Positions 1 through 6,159 of a stretch of DNA of 8,037 bases are shown in pieces. Position numbers and translations under genes: made by a program. The stretch is from Candidatus Methanomethylicia archaeon (GTDB taxonomy: Archaea > Thermoproteota > Methanomethylicia > CALHIW01): assembly GCA_938030905.1 (NCBI GenBank), contig CALHIW010000065.1, positions 1-8,037 of the forward strand, read 5' to 3'. The notes beneath the pieces are model-generated. The model saw only the letters and a list, made by a program, of their open reading frames with translations, was not told the origin of the DNA and ran no database searches. How positions within the stretch are numbered: position 1 is the stretch's first letter; each line of letters starts with the position of its first letter.

Positions 1-71
1 AGGCATACCTATCTACAGCTAGTAAAAAGGACATAGATTATTATTTCAAGACAATCCTATCCTCTAGACCC

Positions 72-194
72 TCATAAAAGAAGTCTACTGAGACCCCCAC
101 CACTACCAAAAAGCTCACAGAACCCATACAACCTTAGAAAAGAATATTTAGTAGGTTTAGTTTTTGAATATTTCACGTATTCATCGAATCCCAT
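72..194 (-). CDS. Possible 40-aa hypothetical ORF
   Basis: An ATG-started frame of 40 codons runs leftward and ends at TGA. The product begins MGFDEYVKYSKTKP, is basic and aromatic-rich in its first half, and ends with a glycine run (GSGGG) and leucines. I do not recognise a family. Its ATG lies only five bases from the ATG of the opposing ORF at 200, so both are unlikely to be expressed from separate standard promoters. I see no ribosome binding site and no TATA box at the right distance. It could be a fragment of a decayed gene or a chance frame. Confidence 0.15.
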   Translation of the reverse strand: MGFDEYVKYSKTKPTKYSFLRLYGFCELFGSGGGLSRLLL

Positions 195-199
195 CAATA

Positions 200-343
200 A
201 TGAATATTGGCTTATTATTACATAGATTCAAACTTGGCTATAAAAGTTTTGATGTATACAGGTTTCTTGATAAATGGACTCTCATTATATGCAGCGCACT
301 CCTATCAGGATTAGGCATTAGATTTATATTCTTGCCGCGCTAA
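200..343 (+). CDS. Possible 47-aa small membrane-type protein
   Basis: An ATG-started frame of 47 codons ends at TAA. The product has a basic, aromatic N-terminal half (residues 1-25, including YKSFDVYRFLDKW) followed by one hydrophobic stretch at residues 26-45 (TLIICSALLSGLGIRFIF), enough for one membrane helix. The frame stays open upstream to about 161 with a TTG at 164, so the start is uncertain. Eight bases separate its stop from the next hydrophobic ORF, which is in another frame, so the two could be a small gene pair or one frameshifted membrane-protein gene. No family is recognised. Confidence 0.25.
   Translation: MNIGLLLHRFKLGYKSFDVYRFLDKWTLIICSALLSGLGIRFIFLPR
239..246 (+). promoter_or_regulatory. 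TATA-box-like TATAAAAG
   Basis: TATAAAAG closely matches an archaeal TATA element. It would start transcription near 265-272, inside the 47-codon ORF and about 80 bases ahead of the ATG at 352. It could drive the 73-codon ORF, but it also encodes Tyr-Lys-Ser of the upstream ORF and may be accidental in AT-rich DNA. Confidence 0.25.
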
Positions 344-351
344 ATACATAC

Positions 352-573
352 ATGATACTTAAAACTAACACGACATTAAAAGAAATAATTGCACTTACAC
401 TTATGATAGCCCCACCCTTAATTAACTACTTGTTGAATACAGAGCCACTAATACGTGTCTCAGAGATCATAGCAGAAACTCTTGGCTTAATAACCATGCA
501 TTTTACAATACTTATCTCGTTGGTCCTCTTCTCAATTGGAATATTGATGTGTATAAATTTAGATGAAAAATAG
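352..573 (+). CDS. Hypothetical 73-aa two-helix membrane protein
   Basis: This 73-codon ORF runs from ATG to TAG. The product is strongly hydrophobic, with two probable membrane segments: about residues 11-29 (EIIALTLMIAPPLINYLL) and about residues 40-68 (from AETLGLITMHF to GILMCI). A short polar linker with an arginine lies between them, and the tail NLDEK is charged. The frame is open upstream only to 322. No SD is visible before the ATG. It follows another short hydrophobic ORF by eight bases. The amino-acid pattern looks like a membrane protein rather than random translation, but I recognise no family. It may be a small membrane protein or the remains of a larger transporter component. 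Confidence 0.4.
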   Translation: MILKTNTTLKEIIALTLMIAPPLINYLLNTEPLIRVSEIIAETLGLITMHFTILISLVLFSIGILMCINLDEK

Positions 574-678
574 CATCATCAGTTTCACAACATAGTATGA
601 TAGATAGAGTTTATTAAATCTTGGATTCAATTTCTAGATACTAATTTTTCCATCACTCTAAATCATGAAAAATTAAAC

Positions 679-685
679 TATATAA
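679..685 (+). promoter_or_regulatory. TATA-like TATATAA
   Basis: TATATAA lies with its centre 27 bases before the ATG at 709, the spacing expected for a leaderless archaeal transcript. The frame from that ATG is only 16 codons, and a 67-codon open frame runs beside it in another phase. Either the transcript is non-coding, the gene is frameshifted, or the match is accidental. Confidence 0.2.
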
Positions 686-815
686 TGAAGAAGTATTTTT
701 AAATTAGTATGAATTGTAAACTTAGCCTTATTCAGAGTTTCTTCCATATTTATAGTTGAAATTCTAGAAATAGTGTTGTGTAGAGATACTAGGATTGTAT
801 TGGTTAGTAATAGAG

Positions 816-864
816 GGAGAATATTGTATGTAGTCTTTAGGCTTTATTTAAGGAGAATACTGTA
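816..864 (+). repeat. Short direct repeat GGAGAATAYTGTA x2
   Basis: GGAGAATATTGTA at 816-828 recurs as GGAGAATACTGTA at 852-864, with one C/T difference and a period of 36 bases. In the open frame 713-916 each copy encodes RILY, so the repeat spans exactly twelve codons. It could be a protein sub-repeat or a pair of protein binding sites. Confidence 0.35.
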
Positions 865-988
865 CATGAATGCTCATGGTGTAGTTACCACTTCAATCTC
901 AGTACTACCCCCCTAGAATGTTTAGATTAATAATATGGTTAAATATATTGGCTTGATTATAACTAAATGTTAGCATTATGACAAAACA

Positions 989-999
989 CTTATATATAA
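989..999 (+). promoter_or_regulatory. TATA box of the TBP gene
   Basis: CTTATATATAA sits about 22 bases (centre to A of ATG) before the ATG at 1016 and 31 bases before a second in-frame ATG at 1025. Transcription should begin close to these codons, so the mRNA is probably leaderless or has a leader of a few bases, which fits the absence of an SD site. Since the product binds TATA boxes, autoregulation is possible but not shown. Confidence 0.6.
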
Positions 1000-1015
1000 T
1001 AATCTATATTATAAA

Positions 1016-1576
1016 ATGATTAGTATGTTTAAGCCTAATGTGAGGATTGAAAATGTAGTTGCTTCAGTAACATTGAATCAATCTATAGATCTTGATGTGG
1101 TATTTAGAAATGTACCAAATGTTGAATATAATCCTGAACAATTTCCAGGTCTTGTGTTCAGGCTCGATAAACCTAAAACTGCAACGCTAATATTTGCTTC
1201 AGGAAAAATGGTATGTACAGGTGCTAAAAGCGAGAGAGATGTTTATAGAGCTATAAAGAAGATAATTAAAATCCTTCGCAGTAGCGGAATTATAATAATA
1301 GGAGAAGCTGAAACAAAAATTCAAAATATTGTAGCATCTGCAAATTTAAGTGCTGAGATAGATTTAGAAAAAGCTGCATTAACACTTGAAGATTCAATGT
1401 ATGAACCGGAGCAGTTTCCAGGATTAATATATAGAATGAGAAAACCTAAAGTTGTTTTACTACTATTTAGCTCAGGTAAGATTGTATGTACAGGAGCTAG
1501 ACAGGAAAATGAGGTTTACCAGGCTGTAGACTTACTTTACAAGAAATTATATGAGTTAGAATTATTGAGAGTATAA
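1016..1576 (+). CDS. tbp: TATA-box-binding protein (TBP)
   Basis: This is the general transcription factor that bends the promoter TATA box and recruits TFB and RNA polymerase. The 186 residues form the two-fold TBP saddle. Repeat 1 has RIENVVASVTL (10-20), YNPEQFPGLVFRL (38-50) and FASGKMVCTGAK (60-71). Repeat 2 has KIQNIVASANL (101-111), YEPEQFPGLIYRM (129-141) and FSSGKIVCTGAR (151-162). QFPGL with its phenylalanine and the two SGK(M/I)V segments are hallmark DNA-contact strands. The protein ends at ELELLRV and lacks the acidic C-terminal tail that I recall in Sulfolobus TBP. Two starts are possible: ATG 1016 gives MISMFKP and ATG 1025 gives MFKP; the TATA spacing fits either. It stands alone between gene-poor stretches. 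The identification is very secure. Confidence 0.97.
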   Translation: MISMFKPNVRIENVVASVTLNQSIDLDVVFRNVPNVEYNPEQFPGLVFRLDKPKTATLIFASGKMVCTGAKSERDVYRAIKKIIKILRSSGIIIIGEAETKIQNIVASANLSAEIDLEKAALTLEDSMYEPEQFPGLIYRMRKPKVVLLLFSSGKIVCTGARQENEVYQAVDLLYKKLYELELLRV

Positions 1577-1591
1577 CCAGTAATAACATCA

Positions 1592-1646
1592 TTTTTATTA
1601 ATGAATCCTTGCAAAATTATTTAAGCTTTCTTCTTTATACTTTTCC
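1592..1646 (+). terminator. Likely T-rich terminator after TBP
   Basis: A T5 run begins 16 bases after the TBP stop, followed by a pyrimidine-rich stretch at 1626-1646 (CTTTCTTCTTTATACTTTTC). Archaeal RNA polymerase stops at such T-rich tracts without needing a hairpin. Assigned by position and composition only. Confidence 0.35.
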
Positions 1647-1778
1647 TATTAGGTTTTATAAGCTTAGTGATAGTAAGTGGATGCTCATTAGATTTTGCTT
1701 CCTTCTAAGGTGAAGATTGGTAGTTTAGGGCTAACGATAATATATTAAATAGAATTCTATAGGTACTTATACAGGCCG

Positions 1779-1834
1779 CTGTTAAATGAATATATCCACT
1801 AGATATGACATTGCTTAACAGTCTTTAGAAGACT
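1779..1834. repeat. Nested short inverted repeats
   Basis: CTGTTAA (1779-1785) is the reverse complement of TTAACAG (1815-1821). Inside lies ATATC-CACTA-GATAT, a five-base stem with a five-base loop. Directly after, overlapping the last two bases of the outer arm, AGTCTT-TAG-AAGACT (1820-1834) forms a six-base stem with a three-base loop. Together they could fold as a small structured element or mark the edge of the decayed region. Each arm is short enough to arise by chance. Confidence 0.3.
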
Positions 1835-1871
1835 TGAAAGGTGGAAATAAAGAAACAGTAGGAATGAGTGA

Positions 1872-2368
1872 CTTAATGTCTTGATAGCTAAGAGCGACTT
1901 CAATAGGGTTATTGTTGACGATATAGGGATAAGAAGAATAGTTGACTATGACAACTATAAGTATATCAAGGATGAGGATTCATACATTTACATCGTATGA
2001 CCTCTATCATTAAGTGTTTAAGTAAGACCTGACGATGAATATAACTTCAACTACTTTATACTGCTCTAGAAGATCTAGAGTTGGACATGATGAGATGGTT
2101 CTGTAAGTAGGCTTAAGGGTTACAAGTGATCTAGCACACGATGCAAAGAGATAAGAGCTTATCTTAAACGTAGAGAGATAAGGAGAGCATAAAGACAATT
2201 AAGGAATTAGGCATAAGCCAAAGCATGAAAGGCCTTAGAGACTTACTAGAAAGTATGAGAAGTGAAAGGGGGCTGTTGAATAATTCTTTGCATGACCAAC
2301 ATCATTTAGAAAATAACTATAAGATACAGAAGATTATCATCGACATCCCTAACCCTTTATACAAGTAG
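1872..2368 (+). pseudogene. Decayed protein-coding gene, family unknown
   Basis: No intact ORF exists, but protein-like pieces line up on the + strand. Frame 1872-2000 encodes 42 residues including AKSDFNRVIVDDIGIRR and IKDEDSYIYIV, then stops at TGA. The same frame continues after two stops with VRPDDEYNFNYFILL to 2069. A one-base shift gives LEDLELDMMRWFCK to 2110. In that shifted frame, after four stops, 2174-2368 encodes 64 residues including IKTIKELGISQ and MKGLRDLLESMRSERG. The pieces are charged, helix- or strand-like, and favour AAG and GAC more than the neighbouring genes, which suggests real and possibly foreign coding ancestry. I do not recognise the family. Degraded transposase, regulator or toxin-antitoxin genes are all conceivable. 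A 62-codon minus-strand ORF across the same bases is rejected as a by-product. Confidence 0.4.
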
Positions 2369-2670
2369 CATACATCATAATACGCTTAAAGGCTTGTAAT
2401 GGCTTCAATAAGAAACTAAATTACTTCCTTGTAAATTTTCAATAGCAAAACTAGCAGCTACCTGTATTCCTTAATTTCCACTATTAAGAGGTTCTAGTAA
2501 ACTTAAGGTCATGAAAGCTCATCTCTCATGGTTAGCCTTACTAGGACAATGCTCATTAACAAAATAGAGGATATAGACCTCCTAACGAAAGCTACTATAC
2601 CACCATAACTTACACCAATACCCATAATATAGAAAAAACTTAAATAATTGGAATTAGGGTTTATTTAGAT
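2369..2670. other. Gene-free stretch before the GTPase gene
   Basis: There are many stops on both strands. The best frame is a 38-codon minus-strand ORF (2625 down to 2509) whose product begins MGIGVSYGGIVAFVRRSIS and is hydrophobic. It has no supported promoter or SD and may be another eroded fragment. The 10-base word ATGCTCATTA at 2549-2558 also occurs at 1681-1690, which may be chance. No RNA gene was recognised. Confidence 0.35.
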
Positions 2671-2709
2671 CATATACTTAAAGTATTATTAACATGTTTC
2701 AGTCGGTGA
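2671..2709 (+). promoter_or_regulatory. Probable promoter and SD of the GTPase gene
   Basis: A TATA-like stretch, CATATACTTAAAGTA at 2671-2685, lies about 35 bases before the ATG. GGTGA at 2705-2709 lies five bases before the ATG and can pair with the 16S anti-SD sequence. Together they support the start at 2715 with a short leader. Confidence 0.45.
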
Positions 2710-2714
2710 ATTAA

Positions 2715-3875
2715 ATGCCGACTAATTTGCCAGCTGAGGCTAAAGCGAAGTGGATTAAGGCAATGCAAATAAGTAATCCTTATGAAAAAATAATAGCTTT
2801 ACAAGATTTTCTTTCATCTGTTCCTAAGCATAAGGGTACTGAAAAGTTAATAAGTCATGTTAAACATCAAATAGCTAATTTAAGGAGAGAAATTGAAGAA
2901 AGAGAAGAACATAGAAAATCTATAATTTCAAAGTCTGAATATACCATTAAAAAGGAGGGGGCTGCACAAATGGTTCTTGTAGGAATGACAAAATCTGGTA
3001 AGAGCAGCCTTTTAAAGTTATTAACAAACGCTAAAGTTAAAATATCTGACTATCCATTTGCTACAAAGAAACCAGTAGTAGGAATGTTACCATATGAAGA
3101 TATAGCTTTCCAATTAGTGGAAGTTCCATCTATAATAGATGAGGATGAAGGGATCATAGGAGGGGCCCGGGCTTTAAATCTTATTAGGAATTCTGATGGA
3201 ATACTTATAGTTTTAGATGGAGCAAACGATGTGCTTAAACAATTTGAAACTATAAAGAAGACATTAGAAAGAGCTAGGATTTTAATACATAAACCTCGTG
3301 GATATGTACAAATTGAAAAAAGAAGAGCTGGAGCTGGAATTCAAGTTATCGGTAAAGTTTTAAATGCTACAGTTGAAGATGTTAAAAAACTCCTCTTAAG
3401 CTACAAAATTAATAATGCAATTATAAGATGTTTGGGTGAAGTAACAATAGATGATGTTGAAGAAGCTATACTTGAAAACACCATTTATAAGCCATCAATT
3501 GTAGTTATTAATAAAATGGATGCTGCTAATGTAGTTGTTGAAGACATTAGGAAAGTCATAGTTGATATTCCAATTATATGTACATCATGTAAAAACCTAA
3601 CAGGTATTGACGTAATAGGAAAAATAATATTTAGAACCTTAGAAATTATTAGAGTATATACAAAAAAGCCTTCAGAAAAGGAGCTTTTTAGAAAGCCATT
3701 CATCAATAAGAAAGGAACAACTGTTTTAGAACTTGCTAAGAATATACATAGTGAATTTTATGAAAAATTCTCATATGCACGTGTATGGGGACCGTCCGCA
3801 AAGTACCCAGGCGAGAAGGTGGGGTCAAATCATGTTCTCGAAGATGGAGATATAGTAGAAATTCATACTAAATAA
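2715..3875 (+). CDS. DRG/Obg-like GTPase with C-terminal TGS domain
   Basis: This 386-residue cytoplasmic GTPase belongs to the developmentally regulated GTP-binding (DRG) branch of the Obg superfamily, generally linked to ribosomes and translation. A helical N-terminus (1-75: MPTNLPAEAKAKW, then VPKHKGTEKL and a charged coiled-coil-like segment) precedes the G domain. G1 is GMTKSGKSS (90-98), the switch segment is YPFATKKPVVG (113-123), G4 is NKMD (266-269) and G5 is CTSCKN (289-294). A lysine/arginine-rich insertion at 193-213 (KPRGYVQIEKRRAGAGIQVIG) is typical of this family as I recall it. The TGS domain occupies about 312-386 and ends GDIVEIHTK. The G3 motif, usually DxPG, is here EVPS (136-139), so catalysis may be altered. 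Spacing of 129 bases and a separate promoter set it apart from the next gene. Confidence 0.9.
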   Translation: MPTNLPAEAKAKWIKAMQISNPYEKIIALQDFLSSVPKHKGTEKLISHVKHQIANLRREIEEREEHRKSIISKSEYTIKKEGAAQMVLVGMTKSGKSSLLKLLTNAKVKISDYPFATKKPVVGMLPYEDIAFQLVEVPSIIDEDEGIIGGARALNLIRNSDGILIVLDGANDVLKQFETIKKTLERARILIHKPRGYVQIEKRRAGAGIQVIGKVLNATVEDVKKLLLSYKINNAIIRCLGEVTIDDVEEAILENTIYKPSIVVINKMDAANVVVEDIRKVIVDIPIICTSCKNLTGIDVIGKIIFRTLEIIRVYTKKPSEKELFRKPFINKKGTTVLELAKNIHSEFYEKFSYARVWGPSAKYPGEKVGSNHVLEDGDIVEIHTK

Positions 3876-3925
3876 TTAGAGAAGTTATAAGCTTCAAAAT
3901 GTAGAAAGCGATTAAGTCATAAAAG

Positions 3926-4000
3926 CTATTTAAAATGGACTTAAATAAATTTATCTTTAAGTTTGAGATATATCAATAAATAACTTCATATAGGGAGGAG
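3926..4000 (+). promoter_or_regulatory. Promoter region and SD for ligase-egsA operon
   Basis: TATA-like stretches occur at 3926-3936 (CTATTTAAAAT) and 3941-3953 (TTAAATAAATTTA). GGGAGGAG at 3993-4000 contains GGAGG six bases before the TTG at 4005. This is the strongest SD in the window and decides the TTG start of the ligase. Confidence 0.55.
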
Positions 4001-4004
4001 AAAG

Positions 4005-4892
4005 TTGAAAATTCTTACCGTTTATGAGGGAAAAAGACCAAACTGGGCTTGTATGGAGCTTATTAATGAGCTTAAAGTGAGAGGAATTACTGCAATAGTA
4101 TTACCTGTTACTAGGATCACAGCAGCAATAAATTTTGAGAAATCCTTCTTTACATCAAAATCGACTCTTGATGATATTGATGGAGTACTACTGAGAAGTA
4201 TAGGATTAGTACTGACAGATGACCAATTCATGCGTAGAACATCGCTTCTTAAACATATGGAGGAAAACGGAATTCCAGTTATGAACCCTATAGATGGACT
4301 TAGAAAAGCTAGAGATAAATATATGTCATTATGCGTTCTTTCAAGGCATCAGATTCCCGTTCCACAAACTATAATTACTGAGGATTTAGTTGCAGCTTAT
4401 CAAGCTGTAACTAAACTTAGAGTTGCTGTCATTAAACCCCTAATAGGATCTAGAGGGTTTGGATCAGTAAAAGTTGAGGATCCAGATGTAGCATTTAGAA
4501 TAATGAAAACAATTCTAAGCTTTGGCCAAACACTATATGTACAAGAGTATATTCCTAAGAAAAACGACAGGGATATAAGAGCCTTTGTTGTAGGTAGTGA
4601 TGTTATTGCATCTATGTATAGGTATGCTCCTGCCAACTCATGGAAAACAAATGTTGCTCAGGGAGCGAGAGCAGAGCCATGCAAGTTAAGCGATGAATTG
4701 GCAGAGTTAGCGATAAAGGTAACAGAAATCTTAAATCTTTGGTATTCCGGTGTAGACATAGTTGAAGGAGAGGATGGGCCGTTTGTGCTTGAAGTTAATG
4801 GAGCTCCTGATTGGAAGGGACTAAAGGAAGTAACAAGAGTTAATCCAGCCCCGCTCATTGTTAGCTACCTAATAAGTAAGGCGAAGAAGTAA
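4005..4892 (+). CDS. RimK/MptN-type ATP-grasp alpha-L-glutamate ligase
   Basis: This 295-residue cytoplasmic ligase of the ATP-grasp superfamily should join glutamate, or another amino acid, to an acid substrate through an acyl phosphate. The N-terminal domain (1-100, MKILTVYEGKRPNW to NPIDG) precedes the ATP-grasp core: lysine and glycine-rich loop KPLIGSRGFGSV (144-155), QEYI (180-183), RDIRAFVVG (189-197), WKTNVAQGARA (213-223), and the metal-binding strand GVDIVEG to VLEVNGAPDWKGL (249-273; E263 and N265 as likely metal ligands). The last three match my memory of Methanocaldococcus MptN, tetrahydromethanopterin:alpha-L-glutamate ligase. CofF, LysX and ArgX relatives are alternatives, but no LysW-like carrier gene is present. 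The start is TTG, fixed by a good SD. Its stop overlaps the egsA start by one base. Confidence 0.85.
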   Translation: MKILTVYEGKRPNWACMELINELKVRGITAIVLPVTRITAAINFEKSFFTSKSTLDDIDGVLLRSIGLVLTDDQFMRRTSLLKHMEENGIPVMNPIDGLRKARDKYMSLCVLSRHQIPVPQTIITEDLVAAYQAVTKLRVAVIKPLIGSRGFGSVKVEDPDVAFRIMKTILSFGQTLYVQEYIPKKNDRDIRAFVVGSDVIASMYRYAPANSWKTNVAQGARAEPCKLSDELAELAIKVTEILNLWYSGVDIVEGEDGPFVLEVNGAPDWKGLKEVTRVNPAPLIVSYLISKAKK

Positions 4893-5998
4893 TGATAAAT
4901 GATTATTACGAAGTTGAAGTCCCACAATATGTTGTTTTAGGTAGTAATATACTGGAGAAGGGACTCAAAGAAATAAACATACTTAAAAGAGTCAGAGTAG
5001 CATTAATAATAACAGGACCTACTAAAACACGAGAATATGGAGAGATAGTTAAAAACATTCTAGCTGATATGAATATTAAAGTATTTATATATTCATTAGA
5101 CAGTTCCTTTGAAAAGATGCAAGATAAATATACTAATGAAATCAGATCCATATTAAATGTAGCATTACAAAATGGTGTTGAGATAATATTTAGTGCAGCT
5201 GGTGGGAAAGTATTTGATATAGTTAAAGTATGCAGTGAGCTTTTATCAATACCGTACATTAGCATTCCAACTACGGCTTCACACGACGGAATAAGTTCAC
5301 CCATAATTAGTTATCCTATATTTGAAGTTATATCTAATAAAATTCCACTAAAATCGAGTAGAGTAAGACCTCCAATCGCAATACTAGCGGATACAGCAAT
5401 AGTGTCAAAATCAGACAGAAGATTATTATATGCAGGTTGTGGAGATCTTATTGCTAAGTTTACTGCAATATTAGATTGGAAACTTGCACATGAACGACTT
5501 AAAGAAAAATTTAATGAATATGCTGCAGCTATGTCCATATTAGGTTTTAAAATTGTTAAAAATAGAAGGAAAATCATAAATTTAGCTACTGAGGAAAGTT
5601 ATAGAATCGTGCTGAAGGCTTTGATTGCTGTAGGAGTGGCTGCAGGATTTGTTTCTAGTAGTAGACCTTTGAGTGGTTCTGAACATATCTTCAGCCATAC
5701 CTTAGAAATGCTGTTATATAGATATGGACTTAAGCCAGCACTCCATGGGGAACAATGCGGTATTGGAACGATAATTATGACCTATCTGCATGGTAAAAAT
5801 TGGAGGTTAATTAAGAGCATTTTAAGGGAAATAGGCGCTCCTACCAATGCTAATGAACTAGGTATTGAAGAAAAATATCTGATTGAGGCTCTTGCTGCAT
5901 CTAGAAAGACAAGACCAACAAGATATACTATTTTAAATGAGAGAAATATATCTTATGAAGAAGCAAAGAAAATTCTTTGTGAAGTAGAAGTCATTTAA
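4892..5998 (+). CDS. egsA: sn-glycerol-1-phosphate dehydrogenase
   Basis: This enzyme reduces dihydroxyacetone phosphate to sn-glycerol-1-phosphate with NAD(P)H and so makes the backbone of archaeal ether lipids. At 368 residues it has about the usual length. The Rossmann-like nucleotide domain carries SAAGGKVFDIVK (101-112; many relatives have GGG where this has AGG). The family signature IPTTASHDGISSP follows at 125-137. Zinc ligands expected from the iron/zinc alcohol and glycerol dehydrogenase fold are D185 in GCGDLIAKF, H265 in GSEHIFSH and H285 in HGEQCGIG; their spacing of 80 and 20 residues agrees with the family. Its ATG shares its A with the last base of the ligase TAA (TAATG), implying translational coupling. 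The gene converges on asnS downstream. Identification is secure. Confidence 0.95.
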   Translation: MINDYYEVEVPQYVVLGSNILEKGLKEINILKRVRVALIITGPTKTREYGEIVKNILADMNIKVFIYSLDSSFEKMQDKYTNEIRSILNVALQNGVEIIFSAAGGKVFDIVKVCSELLSIPYISIPTTASHDGISSPIISYPIFEVISNKIPLKSSRVRPPIAILADTAIVSKSDRRLLYAGCGDLIAKFTAILDWKLAHERLKEKFNEYAAAMSILGFKIVKNRRKIINLATEESYRIVLKALIAVGVAAGFVSSSRPLSGSEHIFSHTLEMLLYRYGLKPALHGEQCGIGTIIMTYLHGKNWRLIKSILREIGAPTNANELGIEEKYLIEALAASRKTRPTRYTILNERNISYEEAKKILCEVEVI

Positions 5999-6114
5999 TA
6001 TTATCGATTCTAGATTAAAGCAAACTTAACCATATCCATTGCTTTCATATATCATTGTTTATTTATAAGTTCTAATACATTAATATATTTCTTATTTTAA
6101 CAAAAGTGGTAGTG

Positions 6115-6159
6115 TCAAGTTAAGCCATTAACTATACATGCCCACATGTACCAACTTGA
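6115..6159. repeat. Nested inverted repeat
   Basis: The outer arms are TCAAGTT (6115-6121) and AACTTGA (6153-6159), both perfect over seven bases. The inner hairpin is TACATG-CCCA-CATGTA (6135-6150), six perfect pairs with a four-base loop. The left side has a 13-base bulge and the right side two bases. It could be an RNA stem, a terminator-region fold or a protein site. Confidence 0.4.

Larger units (their letters stand above)
574..988. other. Gene-poor 415-base stretch
   Basis: No ORF with a normal start fills this stretch. It holds a TATA-like site at 679-685, a 16-codon ATG frame at 709-759, a + strand frame open from 713 to a TAG at 914-916 with no ATG until 868, and a short direct repeat at 816-864. 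No tRNA, C/D-box RNA or other RNA gene could be recognised. It may be spacer or an eroded small gene. Confidence 0.4.
1577..1871. other. Intergenic DNA without a gene
   Basis: Beyond the T-rich tracts near the TBP stop, this 295-base stretch has no ORF of note on either strand. It holds nested short inverted repeats at 1779-1834 and leads into the decayed coding region. No RNA gene was recognised. Confidence 0.4.

Noticed and set aside
175..245. tRNA T-loop-like words (TCGAATCCC, GATTCAAACTT)
   Set aside because: No GC-rich acceptor, D or anticodon stems can be built around them, as expected for tRNA of a thermophile.
2027..2130. C/D-box-like words (CTGACGATGA at 2027 and ATGATGA near 2089)
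   Set aside because: Single boxes resemble archaeal C/D guide RNA motifs, but the matching D and C' boxes at proper spacing are missing.
2010..2198. 62-codon minus-strand ORF
   Set aside because: It is serine- and leucine-rich with no recognisable motif or SD, and it lies antisense to better protein-like + strand fragments, so it is a by-product of that sequence.
3485..3706. 73-codon minus-strand ORF inside the GTPase gene
   Set aside because: It is antisense to the G4/G5 region, which is clearly coding on the + strand.
4906..5304. 132-codon minus-strand ORF inside egsA
   Set aside because: It lies antisense to the conserved dehydrogenase N-terminal domain. Its length follows from the coding strand's codon bias, and no promoter or SD is seen.
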